64,000 nucleotides of DNA from Arthrobacter sp. (GTDB lineage Bacteria; Actinomycetota; Actinomycetes; Actinomycetales; Micrococcaceae): positions 248,001 to 312,000 of the forward strand of contig JAITLQ010000007.1 in assembly GCA_031277795.1 (NCBI GenBank), given 5' to 3'. The translations under genes were made by a program, and so were the position numbers. Under the pieces are notes generated by a model. It was not told the origin of the DNA. It searched no databases and saw only the letters and a list, made by a program, of their open reading frames with translations. Of the stretch, positions 50,688 through 58,610 are shown one piece after another (the stretch's first letter is position 1; the number at the start of each line of letters is the position of its first letter).

Positions 50688-50723
50688 ACGGCGGCCGCCC
50701 ACCTTGAGGTGGGCGGCCGCCGT
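50688..50723 (-). terminator. hairpin after accA3
   Basis: A perfect 17-bp stem (50688-50704 with 50707-50723) lies 22 nt beyond the accA3 stop on the minus strand. Confidence 0.82.
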
Positions 50724-50744
50724 CGAGCGGTGCTGGGCTAGCGC

Positions 50745-52526
50745 CTACTCGGCGTCCTCGATCACGGCGATCGTCTCGCCGGCCGTGACGGTGCCGCCGG
50801 GCGCGGCGTGCAGCTTCTTGATGACGCCCGACTTGTGCGCGGTCAGGGGCTGCTCCATCTTCATGGCCTCGAGGACCACCACGAGATCGCCCTCGGTGAC
50901 CTTCTGGCCCTCCTTGACGCCCACCTTGACGATGGTGCCCTGCATGGGCGAGGTCAGCTCGTCGCCGCCCGCCGCGCCGCCGGCGGCCTTGGCACCAAAG
51001 CGCTTGCGCTTGGGCTTGGCGGCACCCGCGGAGGGCTTGCCGGCCGCCACAGCGAGGGAACCGGGCAGGGTCACCTCGAGGCGCTTGCCGCCCACCTCGA
51101 CGGTGATGCGCTGCAACTCGTCCTCGTCCTCCTCCTCGGCCGCGACGGCCTTGAAGGGAACGATCGTGTTCTTGAACTCCGTCTCGATCCAGCGCGTGTG
51201 GACGGAGAACGGGGTCTCGTCGTCGGCCGGGACAAAGGCCGGATCGGCCATGACGGCGCGGTGGAAGGGCGCCACCGTCGGCATGCCCTCGATGACGAGC
51301 TCGCCCAGGGCGCGGCGGGCGCGCTCGGCCGCCTGGCGGCGCGTGGAGCCCGTGACGATGAGCTTGGCGATCATCGAGTCGAAGTTGCCGGAAACCTTCT
51401 CGCCCTCCTCCACGCCGGTGTCGACGCGCACGCCGGGACCGGTGGGGAAGCGCAGCTTGGTCAGCGTGCCGGGGGCCGGCATGAAGTTGCGGCCGGCGTC
51501 CTCGCCGTTGAGGCGGAACTCGAAGGAGTGGCCGCGCAGGACCGGGTCCTCGTAGCCGAGCTCCTCGCCGCGGGCGATGCGGAACTGCTCGCGCACGAGA
51601 TCGATGCCGGAGACCTCCTCGGAGACGGGGTGCTCCACCTGCAGGCGGGTGTTGACCTCGAGGAAGGAGATGACGCCGTCCTGGCCCACGAGGAACTCGC
51701 ACGTGCCGGCGCCGTCGTAGTTCGCCTCCTTGAGGATGGCCTTGGACGCCGAGTAGAGGCGGTCCAGCTGCTCCTCGCTCAGGTAGGGGGCCGGGGCCTC
51801 CTCGACGAGCTTCTGGTTGCGGCGCTGCAGCGAGCAATCGCGGGTGGAGACCACCACGACGTTGCCGTGCTGGTCGGCCAGGCACTGGGTCTCCACGTGG
51901 CGGGGCGCGTCGAGGAAGCGCTCGACGAAGCACTCACCGCGGCCGAACGCCGCGGTGGCCTCGCGCACGGCGGACTCGTAGAGCTCGGGGATGTCGGAGC
52001 GGTCGCGGACGACCTTGATGCCGCGCCCGCCGCCGCCGTAGGCGGCCTTGATCGCGAGGGGCAGGCCGTGGGCGTCCGCGAAGTCGAGGACCTCCTGCGT
52101 CGAGGTGACGGGGTCCTTGGTGCCGGGCACGAGCGGGGCGCCGACCTTCTCGGCCAGGTGGCGGGCCTTGACCTTGTCGCCGAGCTGGTCGATGGCGGCG
52201 GGGGAGGGGCCGATCCACGTGAGCCCGGCGTCGATGACGGCCTGGGCAAAGCCGGCGTTCTCCGAGAGGAAGCCGTAGCCGGGGTGGATCGCGTCCGCGC
52301 CCGACTTCTTGGCGGCGGCGAGCACCTTCTCGATGTCCAGGTAGGACTCGGCGGCGGTGTTGCCACCCAGCGCGAACGCCTCGTCGGCCAGGCGCACGTG
52401 CAGCGCGTCCCGGTCGGGGTCGGCGTACACGGCGACGGAGGCGATGCCCTCGTCTCGCGCTGCGCGGATGACGCGAACGGCGATTTCGCCACGGTTGGCG
52501 ATGAGGACCTTGGTCAGTGACGGCAT
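50745..52526 (-). CDS. accA3: acetyl/propionyl-CoA carboxylase alpha subunit (biotin carboxylase + BCCP)
   Basis: A 593-residue actinobacterial acyl-CoA carboxylase alpha chain. The biotin carboxylase half (1 to about 450) starts [18 protein letters not shown] and has the glycine-rich ATP loop [12 protein letters not shown] (about 165) and [14 protein letters not shown] (about 287). The C-terminal biotin carrier domain (about 522-593) has the biotinylated lysine in [10 protein letters not shown] (about 558). An Ala/Lys/Gly linker joins them. It carboxylates biotin with bicarbonate and ATP and hands the carboxyl group to AccD-type beta subunits for fatty-acid precursor supply. The beta and epsilon subunits are at 60.3-62.1 kb and the biotin ligase at 63.3 kb. 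Confidence 0.96.
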   Translation of the reverse strand: MPSLTKVLIANRGEIAVRVIRAARDEGIASVAVYADPDRDALHVRLADEAFALGGNTAAESYLDIEKVLAAAKKSGADAIHPGYGFLSENAGFAQAVIDAGLTWIGPSPAAIDQLGDKVKARHLAEKVGAPLVPGTKDPVTSTQEVLDFADAHGLPLAIKAAYGGGGRGIKVVRDRSDIPELYESAVREATAAFGRGECFVERFLDAPRHVETQCLADQHGNVVVVSTRDCSLQRRNQKLVEEAPAPYLSEEQLDRLYSASKAILKEANYDGAGTCEFLVGQDGVISFLEVNTRLQVEHPVSEEVSGIDLVREQFRIARGEELGYEDPVLRGHSFEFRLNGEDAGRNFMPAPGTLTKLRFPTGPGVRVDTGVEEGEKVSGNFDSMIAKLIVTGSTRRQAAERARRALGELVIEGMPTVAPFHRAVMADPAFVPADDETPFSVHTRWIETEFKNTIVPFKAVAAEEEDEDELQRITVEVGGKRLEVTLPGSLAVAAGKPSAGAAKPKRKRFGAKAAGGAAGGDELTSPMQGTIVKVGVKEGQKVTEGDLVVVLEAMKMEQPLTAHKSGVIKKLHAAPGGTVTAGETIAVIEDAE

Positions 52527-52570
52527 GTGTGTGCCTACTCCTTCACTCGGGACGCCTGGGAGCTTATCGG

Positions 52571-52641
52571 ATTTGTGTGGTTCCCACGCTTCGCGCCGCC
52601 GAGTGCACGGCGCATGGGCTCAAATTTTGTTGGGTTCCCAC
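52571..52641 (-). promoter_or_regulatory. direct-repeat operator candidate upstream of accA3
   Basis: On the minus strand, GTGGGAACCCAACAAAAT (from 52641) and GTGGGAACCACACAAATC (from 52587) are near-identical 18-nt direct repeats 54 nt apart. The second runs into GATAAG at about 52562-52567, a possible -10. The placement fits regulator binding at the accA3 promoter. Confidence 0.45.
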
Positions 52642-52689
52642 AAAGGCGAGGCGGGGCAGGGCCTCACGGCCCGACGTCGGGCGGGCGGC

Positions 52690-53328
52690 CTACGCGCTCG
52701 GGGCCGCCCAGAGGGCGGCCAGGGGCGTGCCCAGCTCGGCCGCCATCGAGCGCAAGGCGGCGGGGGAGAGCCCGACGACGGCGTGGAAGTCGCCCTCCAG
52801 CCGGGTCACGAACGCCGCGGCGAGGCCGTCGACGGTGAAGGCGCCTGCGCATTCAAGCGGCTCGCCGCTGGCCACGTACGCGGCGATCTCCTCCTCGCTC
52901 ACCTCGGCGAAGCCGACGGAGGTGGACACGAGCCGCGAGGCCTCGCGCCCGCTGGAGACGTCGATGAGGTGATGGCCGGTGTGCAACACGCCGGTGCGGC
53001 CGCTCATGCCCCGCCAGCGTTCGATCGCCACGTGCGGTTCGTGGGGCTTGCCGTAGGCCACGCCGTCCAGCTCGAAGACCGAATCGCAGCCGAGCACGAG
53101 GCGGCCGGCGGCCTGCGGCGTGGCCGCCACGGCGCGCGCCTTGGCCGTGCCGAGGAGCTGCGCCTCCTCGCCGGGGCCGACGAACGTGCCGGCCGCCCGC
53201 CTCGCCTCGACCTCGGCCCGCTCGTCCACGTCGGGCGCCTGCGTGCCAAAGGCAAAGCCGGTCGAGGTCAGGATGCTGCGCCGCGAGGGCGAGGTGGAGG
53301 CGAGCAGGAGCACGGGCGTGGCGGTCAT
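52690..53328 (-). CDS. maf: Maf family nucleotide pyrophosphatase
   Basis: A 212-residue Maf/HAM1-like pyrophosphatase. The N-terminal LLASTSPSRRSIL motif (about 7-19) has the expected Ser and paired Arg. The metal-site motif reads LGCDSVFELDG (about 79) where most have GADTVV, and GKP follows. Maf proteins hydrolyse (modified) nucleoside triphosphates and affect septation. TAGCCT lies 6 nt before the ATG, so it is probably leaderless. It lies between the symporter and accA3, its usual neighbour in actinobacteria. Confidence 0.92.
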   Translation of the reverse strand: MTATPVLLLASTSPSRRSILTSTGFAFGTQAPDVDERAEVEARRAAGTFVGPGEEAQLLGTAKARAVAATPQAAGRLVLGCDSVFELDGVAYGKPHEPHVAIERWRGMSGRTGVLHTGHHLIDVSSGREASRLVSTSVGFAEVSEEEIAAYVASGEPLECAGAFTVDGLAAAFVTRLEGDFHAVVGLSPAALRSMAAELGTPLAALWAAPSA

Positions 53329-53345
53329 GGCCCCAGGCTACGCGG

Positions 53346-53384
53346 AAGGGCCGGCCCCCGGAGTAACTCCGGGGGCCGGCCCTT
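53346..53384 (-). terminator. hairpin terminator after the DAACS symporter gene
   Basis: A 19-bp perfect stem (53346-53364 with 53366-53384) between the symporter stop and the maf start. Confidence 0.82.
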
Positions 53385-53446
53385 GCGTGCCTCGCGCGGA
53401 CGGCGGTGCCGACCGCTGCGCGCCGCCGCAGGCGACGCGTTGGTGC

Positions 53447-54850
53447 CTAGCGGCCCGCGTTTGCCTCGGCGGCGGCCTCGGCCTCGATCGTCTCGTCCTC
53501 ATCCTCGGAGGAGAAGACGTCGTTCGTGCGCTTGGCGTTGTAGACGCTCTCGTCGAGGATGCCCTCGCGCTTGGCGACGATCGTGGGGACCAGTGCCTGG
53601 CCGGCCACGTTCAGCGCGGTGCGGCCCATGTCGATGATGGGATCGATGGCCAAGAGGAGGCCCACGCCGTCCAGGGGCAGGCCCAGGGTGGACAGGGTCA
53701 GCGTGAGCATGACCGTGGCGCCCGTGGTGCCGGCCGTGGCGGCCGAGCCGAGGACCGAGACCACCACGATCAGCACGTACTGCATGAGGCTCAGGTCGAT
53801 GTTGTAGAACTGCGCAACAAAGATCGCGGCGATGGCCGGGTAGATCGCGGCGCAACCGTCCATCTTGGTCGTGGAGCCCAGCGGCACGGCGAAGGAGGCG
53901 TAGCCGGAGGGCACCCCGAGGTTGCGCTCGGTCACGCGCTGCGTGAGCGGCATGGTGCCCATGGAGGAGCGCGAGACGAAGCCCATCTGGACGGCGGGCC
54001 ACACGCCGGAGAAGTACTGCTTCACGGAGAGGCCGTGCAGGCGCACGATGATCGGGTAGACCACGAAGAGGATGATCGCGAGGCCGACATAGATGGCAAC
54101 CACGAACTTCACGAGCGTGCCCATGGTGGTCCAGCCGTAGGTGGCCACGGCGTTGCCGATGAGGCCGGCGGTGCCGATCGGGGCCAGGCGGATGATCCAC
54201 CACAGCACCTTCTGCACCACCTTCAGCGTGGAGCGGGAGAAGCTCACGAAGCCCTCGGCCTTCTTGCCCAGCTTGAGGGCGGCGATGCCGATGGCGATGG
54301 AGATGACCAGGATCTGCAGCACGTTGAATGACACCGAGGCGCTCAAGGCGCCCGTGGCCGCATCGGCCTTCACACCGGCCTGCAGGCCAAGGAAGTTGGA
54401 CGGAATGAGGCCCTGGATGAAGGCGAGCCAGTCGCCCGTCTTGCCCTCGTAGGCCTCGGGGGTCTCGAGGCCGGTGTGCGCGCCCGGCTGGAAGACCAGG
54501 CCGATGGCGATGCCGACCAGCACGGCGATGAACGCGGTGATGGCGAACCATAGGATCGTCTTCCAGGCCAGGCGGGCCGCGTTGGTCACCTTGGCGAGGT
54601 TGGCGATGGAGGCCACCACGGCAAAGAAGATCAGCGGCGGCACGGCGGCCATCAGCAGCTTCACGTAGCTGGAGCCGACGATCTGCAGGAGCTGGCCCCA
54701 GCCGTTGGGATCCTTGGCGGTGGAGCCGGTGGCGAGCGCGAGCAGGCCGAGGAGGAAGCCGAGCACGAGGCCGGCGATGATCTGGTAGCCGAAGTTCCCG
54801 GTCCAGGCGGGAAGGCGGCGCTTCTTCAAGGGGGTGTTTGTCGAGGTCAC
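53447..54850 (-). CDS. dicarboxylate/amino acid:cation symporter (DAACS family)
   Basis: A 467-residue secondary transporter with the glutamate/aspartate transporter fold. Ser-rich re-entrant loop 1 (FVSRSSMGTMPLTQRV, about 298), the TM7 sequence TTKMDGCAAIYPAIAAIFVAQ cut here to TTKMDGCAAIYPAIAA (NMDGT in typical members), and the TM8 helix DPIIDMGRTALNVAGQA (about 410) are recognisable. It takes up C4-dicarboxylates or glutamate/aspartate with sodium or protons. The last 35 residues are acidic and cytoplasmic. TAGCGT ends 6 nt before the GTG start, so it is probably leaderless. Confidence 0.92.
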   Translation of the reverse strand: MTSTNTPLKKRRLPAWTGNFGYQIIAGLVLGFLLGLLALATGSTAKDPNGWGQLLQIVGSSYVKLLMAAVPPLIFFAVVASIANLAKVTNAARLAWKTILWFAITAFIAVLVGIAIGLVFQPGAHTGLETPEAYEGKTGDWLAFIQGLIPSNFLGLQAGVKADAATGALSASVSFNVLQILVISIAIGIAALKLGKKAEGFVSFSRSTLKVVQKVLWWIIRLAPIGTAGLIGNAVATYGWTTMGTLVKFVVAIYVGLAIILFVVYPIIVRLHGLSVKQYFSGVWPAVQMGFVSRSSMGTMPLTQRVTERNLGVPSGYASFAVPLGSTTKMDGCAAIYPAIAAIFVAQFYNIDLSLMQYVLIVVVSVLGSAATAGTTGATVMLTLTLSTLGLPLDGVGLLLAIDPIIDMGRTALNVAGQALVPTIVAKREGILDESVYNAKRTNDVFSSEDEDETIEAEAAAEANAGR

Positions 54851-54869
54851 CCTGAAACGCTAGGTCCGG

Positions 54870-54916
54870 CACCTAGCACAACCCAAGCCAATGTGTCCAA
54901 ATGTGACGCCTAGGTG
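54870..54916. promoter_or_regulatory. operator-like repeats upstream of the symporter gene
   Basis: CACCTAG (54870-54876) and CTAGGTG (54910-54916) form an inverted repeat around a relatively AT-rich stretch with AATGTG twice (54890s and 54900). They lie just upstream of the symporter -10. The 276-nt gap up to 55127 otherwise shows only AT-richer sequence near 54945 that may carry the promoter of the Zn-finger gene. Confidence 0.35.
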
Positions 54917-55126
54917 AAGTGTGTCTCTCAGGCAATTCACCAGGAATAAATCGTCACATGGCGCGGAGCGTGGAGGGGCACCTCGGCGCCGCCGGGGCTG
55001 GACCGGGTGCCGGCCGGCGAGCAGACTGACCGTGAGCGGCGAGCGGTCGTCGCACGCCCCGGCGGGGCGCACCGGCAGCGGCGCGCCAGGAGCCGGGCCG
55101 GCAGAGAAGCAGGCAAGGGGAACATC

Positions 55127-55483
55127 ATGGCCATTGATCCGTTGGATGTTGACGCCGGGGCGCCCCCGAGCGGCACCGGCTGTCAGGAGTGTGTGACGCA
55201 GGGCGGGTGGTGGGTCCACCTGCGCCGCTGCGCCCTGTGCGGGCACATCGGCTGCTGCGATTCATCGCCCTCGCAGCACGCCACGGCCCACTTTGCCGCC
55301 ACCGGGCACCCGCTCATGCGCAGCTTCGAACCGGGCGAAACGTGGTGGTGGGACTACCGCACCCGGGAGCTGATCGAGTCCGGGCCGGAGCTCGCGCCGC
55401 CCGAGTCGCGGCCGGCCTCGCAGGCGGCGCCCGGCCCGGCCGAGCGCCTGCCCCAGAACTGGCGGGAGCTGATCCACCGATGA
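55127..55483 (+). CDS. UBP-type zinc finger protein
   Basis: A 118-residue protein that is almost wholly a UBP-type (ZnF-UBP) finger. It has CQECVTQGG, LRRCALCGHIGCCDSS, and QHATAHFAATGHPLMRSF with the paired Cys and His ligands in order, then WWWDYRTREL. In eukaryotes this fold binds ubiquitin C-termini; in actinobacteria it occurs as small stand-alone proteins next to FAD reductases, with unknown role. ATG 55127 follows AAGGGGA; the longer in-frame start at 55007 adds a low-complexity Arg-rich stretch and is rejected. The stop overlaps the reductase start (ATGA). Confidence 0.88.
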   Translation: MAIDPLDVDAGAPPSGTGCQECVTQGGWWVHLRRCALCGHIGCCDSSPSQHATAHFAATGHPLMRSFEPGETWWWDYRTRELIESGPELAPPESRPASQAAPGPAERLPQNWRELIHR

Positions 55484-56751
55484 GTCTCCTGCCGCAGAAC
55501 GGACGCCTCGTGGTGGTGGGAGGCGGCCTCGCCGCGGCCAAGGCCGTGGAGGCGGCGCTGGCCTGCGGCTTCGAGGGCACCACGGTGCTCGTGGCGGCCG
55601 AGGCGCATCTTCCCTACGAGCGGCCGCCCCTGAGCAAGGACTACCTGCGCGGCGAGGCGGAGTTCGCGGCGCAGCTCGTGCACGACGACGCGTGGTACCG
55701 GGAGCGCTTCGTCGACGTGCGCACGGGGGTGCGGGCGGAGCGCATCGACCGCGAAGCGCGCCGGCTCGTGCTCGAGGGCGGCGAGCCGATCGCCTACGAC
55801 GCGCTCGTGCTGGCCACCGGTTCCGTGCCCCGGCTCCCGGCGATCCCCGGCGAGCGGGCCCGCGGGGTGACGGTCCTGCGTAGCAAGGAGGACGCCGACG
55901 CCCTGCGCGGCGAACTGCGTCACGGCGCCCGCCTCGTGGTGGTCGGTGGCGGCTGGATCGGGCTCGAGGCGGCCGCCTCGGCGCGGGCCCTCGGCTCCGA
56001 GGTGACGGTCGTGATCCGCGGGGAGGAACCGCTCGCACGGGTGCTCGGGACCGAGCTTGGACGCTTCTACGCCGCGCTGCACGAGGAGCACGGCGTGCGG
56101 CTGGTGCGCGGGGACACCGTGGTGGAGGTCCTCGCCCCGGGCGGCGCGGTCGAGGGGGTGCTGCTCGCCTCCGGTCAGCGCCTTCCCGCGGACGCGGTGC
56201 TCTTCGGCATCGGCGCCGATCCGGCCGTGGGCTTGGCCGGTGGGGCCGGGCTCGAGCTGGGCGACGGGGTGCTCGTCAACGAGGTGTTCCAGACCTCCGA
56301 CCCGGCCATCTGCGCCGTGGGCGACATCGCCAACTACCCCCACCCCCGCCACGGGCGGCTGCGGGTGGAGCACTGGGACGCTGCGCTGCACCAGCCGGCC
56401 ACGGCCGTCGCCGCCCTCCTCGGCTCCCCGCGGGCCCACGATCGCGAGCCGTACTTCTTCTCCGACCAATACGACGTCGGCATGGAGTACGTGGGCCACG
56501 TTCCCGATCCGGCAGCGACGCGCGTGCTGATCCGCGGGGACTTGGCCGCCCGGGAGTTTGTGGCCCTGTGGCTCTCCGCGGAGGACACCCTGCTCGCCTC
56601 GATGAACGTCAACGTCTGGGACGTCGTGGACGAGGTGCTCCCGCTCATCCGCTCCGGGGTGAAGCTCTGTCCACTGCGCCTCGCGGACCCCACCGTTCCC
56701 TGGGACCAGACCACGGCGGATCAGCGGATCCCGCCCGCGCCGCCGGAGTGA
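55480..56751 (+). CDS. NAD(P)/FAD-dependent oxidoreductase (ferredoxin-reductase type)
   Basis: A 423-residue oxygenase-coupled reductase-like flavoprotein. FAD motif VVVGGGLAAAKAVEAA (about 10), YERPPLSKDYL (about 45), ALVLATGSVPR, NAD motif VVVGGGWIGLEAAA (about 150) and AVGDIANYPHP (about 285) are present. Relatives pass electrons from NADH to a ferredoxin, rubredoxin or Rieske partner, but no small iron-sulfur protein is next to it. It is translationally coupled to the UBP-type Zn finger upstream, a pairing that suggests the finger is its partner or regulator. Confidence 0.92.
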   Translation: MSLLPQNGRLVVVGGGLAAAKAVEAALACGFEGTTVLVAAEAHLPYERPPLSKDYLRGEAEFAAQLVHDDAWYRERFVDVRTGVRAERIDREARRLVLEGGEPIAYDALVLATGSVPRLPAIPGERARGVTVLRSKEDADALRGELRHGARLVVVGGGWIGLEAAASARALGSEVTVVIRGEEPLARVLGTELGRFYAALHEEHGVRLVRGDTVVEVLAPGGAVEGVLLASGQRLPADAVLFGIGADPAVGLAGGAGLELGDGVLVNEVFQTSDPAICAVGDIANYPHPRHGRLRVEHWDAALHQPATAVAALLGSPRAHDREPYFFSDQYDVGMEYVGHVPDPAATRVLIRGDLAAREFVALWLSAEDTLLASMNVNVWDVVDEVLPLIRSGVKLCPLRLADPTVPWDQTTADQRIPPAPPE

Positions 56752-56824
56752 GCCCGCCCGCCGCCGTGGGACGGCCCGGCGGGAGTCGGCTCGCCCGCCC
56801 CGGGCGTGGCGGAACGCCAAGGGA

Positions 56825-56875
56825 ACGACGACGCGGCGGCTCCTTTCGATGCGAAAGGCGCCGCCGCGTCGTCGT
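56825..56875. terminator. 24-bp bidirectional hairpin between the reductase and DUF885 genes
   Basis: Arms 56825-56848 and 56852-56875 match at 23 of 24 positions with an ATG loop. The outer ACGACGACGCG and inner CCTTTCG/CGAAAGG are shared with the hairpin at 29748-29802. It lies between convergent genes. Confidence 0.85.
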
Positions 56876-56885
56876 GCGGTGGGCG

Positions 56886-58556
56886 TCAGGCGCCCAGGAG
56901 GGCGCGGTGCAGCGAATCGAGGCCCATGGAGCCCAGGCGCAGGGCGCGGGTGTGGAAGGCCTTGAGGTCGAAGTCGGCGCCCTCGCGGCGCGCCACCTCG
57001 TCACGGATCTGCTCCCAGAGGCGCTGTCCGATCTTGTAGGACGGGGCCTGCCCCGGCCAGCCGAGGTAGCGCAGGAACTCGAAGCGGATCCGGCCCTCCG
57101 ACTCGAACATGTTGGCCTTGAGGAACTCCCAGCCCTTGTCGGCGTCCCAGGTGCCGGAACCCCAGCGCTCCGGCACCTCGAGCTCGAGGTGCACGCCGAT
57201 GTCGAAGACGACGCGGGCGGCGCGCAGGCGTTGGCCGTCCAGCATGCCGAGGCGGTCGCCCGGATCGGAGAGGTAACCGAGCTGTTCCATGAGCCGCTCG
57301 GCGTACAGGGCCCAGCCCTCGCCGTGGCCGGACACCCACACGGCCTGGGAGCGGTAGTCGTTGAGCTCGTCGCCGGCGATCAGGGCGGTGGCGCACTGCA
57401 GGTGATGCCCGGGGACGCCCTCGTGGTAGACGGTGCTCGTCTCCGCCCAGGTCTGGAAGTCGGTCTCGCCCTCCGGCACCGACCACCACATGCGCCCGGG
57501 GCGCGCGAAGTCGGAGCTCGGCGGCGTGTAGTAGATGCCGCCCTCTTGCGTGGGGGCGATCATGCACTCGAGGCGGTCCATGGGGGCCTCGATGTCGAAG
57601 TGCGTGCCGGCCAGGTCCTTGAGGGCGGCGTCCGACTTGGCCTGCATCCAGGCCCGCAGGGCGTCGGTGCCGTGCAGGGCCCGCTCCGGATCGGCGTTGA
57701 GGACCTCGCGGGCGCGCTCGATGCTCGCGCCGGCCTCGATCTCGTCTGCCACCGCCTCCTGCTCGGCGATGATCTTCTCGAGCTCGGCCACGCCCCAGGC
57801 GTAGGTCTCCTCGAGGTCCACCTCGGCGCCCAGGAACTCCCTGGACATGAGCGAGTAGTACTCGCGCCCCACGGCGTCCTTCTCCGGGGCGTGCTTGCGC
57901 AAACGTTCGCTGAGGTACGCGGCGAGCTCGAGGTAGGCGACCTTGGCCGCGGCGACGATCGAGGCGAAGGAGACGCTGAAGTCGGTGTCGGAGGTGGGGG
58001 CCTGGGCGAGCAGCTCGTCGAAGTAACCGCCGTCGGCGGCGTAGGCGCGGCACTGCGAGGCGACCTCGTCCACCTGGCGCACGGCGGCGACGCGGCCGGC
58101 CGCGCGCGAGGCCTCGAGGGACTCCGTGAACTCGGCCAGCGCCTGCGGAAGGTGGGCCAGGCGGTTGGCGACGTGCGCCCAGTCCTCCGCGCTCTCCTGG
58201 GGCATGAGGTCCAGCAGATTGCGCACCGACTGGGGCACCGACTCCAGGTTGTTCAGCGGGGTGACGCCGGAGTCGATGATCTCCACCTCGAGGCCGAGGC
58301 GCTCGCGCATGACGTCGATCGTCACGGCGTCGACCGTGTCGACCGGCTGCGCTGCTGCGAGGGCCTCGAGCGTGCGCACCAGCAGGGCGCGGCGCGCGGC
58401 GGTGCCGGCGGGCGAATGGTCGTCGTAGGTGTCCGGGGCGTCCGGGCGGCCGAGGGCGGTGGCCAGCTCGGGGCTCAGGGCGAGGGAGGCGGTCAGGAAG
58501 TCGTTCGCGATGGCGTCGACGGCTGAGGGGGCGCGATGCGCGGTGTCGTGGCTCAC
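56886..58556 (-). CDS. DUF885 family protein (putative metallopeptidase-like)
   Basis: A 556-residue helical protein of the DUF885 family. The family's metal-binding motif HEGVPGHHLQ is at about residue 378, with a downstream GHGEGWALYAE (about 420) carrying a further Glu. DUF885 proteins resemble thermolysin-like and M3/M32-type gluzincins, but activity is mostly unproven. Length is typical and no signal peptide is visible, so it is cytoplasmic. The start is set at GTG 58556: TAGGCT (58569-58564) lies 7 nt before it but only 1 nt before the GTG at 58562, so a leaderless mRNA would begin at the former. Confidence 0.87.
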   Translation of the reverse strand: MSHDTAHRAPSAVDAIANDFLTASLALSPELATALGRPDAPDTYDDHSPAGTAARRALLVRTLEALAAAQPVDTVDAVTIDVMRERLGLEVEIIDSGVTPLNNLESVPQSVRNLLDLMPQESAEDWAHVANRLAHLPQALAEFTESLEASRAAGRVAAVRQVDEVASQCRAYAADGGYFDELLAQAPTSDTDFSVSFASIVAAAKVAYLELAAYLSERLRKHAPEKDAVGREYYSLMSREFLGAEVDLEETYAWGVAELEKIIAEQEAVADEIEAGASIERAREVLNADPERALHGTDALRAWMQAKSDAALKDLAGTHFDIEAPMDRLECMIAPTQEGGIYYTPPSSDFARPGRMWWSVPEGETDFQTWAETSTVYHEGVPGHHLQCATALIAGDELNDYRSQAVWVSGHGEGWALYAERLMEQLGYLSDPGDRLGMLDGQRLRAARVVFDIGVHLELEVPERWGSGTWDADKGWEFLKANMFESEGRIRFEFLRYLGWPGQAPSYKIGQRLWEQIRDEVARREGADFDLKAFHTRALRLGSMGLDSLHRALLGA

Positions 58557-58610
58557 GTTCACTAGCCTAGCCCGCCGGGGCGACGGCGGCCGGGTGGCTC
58601 GGCGCGGCGG

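Noticed and set aside
55007..55126. Longer start for the UBP Zn-finger protein
   Set aside because: The added 40 residues are Arg-rich low complexity with no family match, while ATG 55127 has a good ribosome site.
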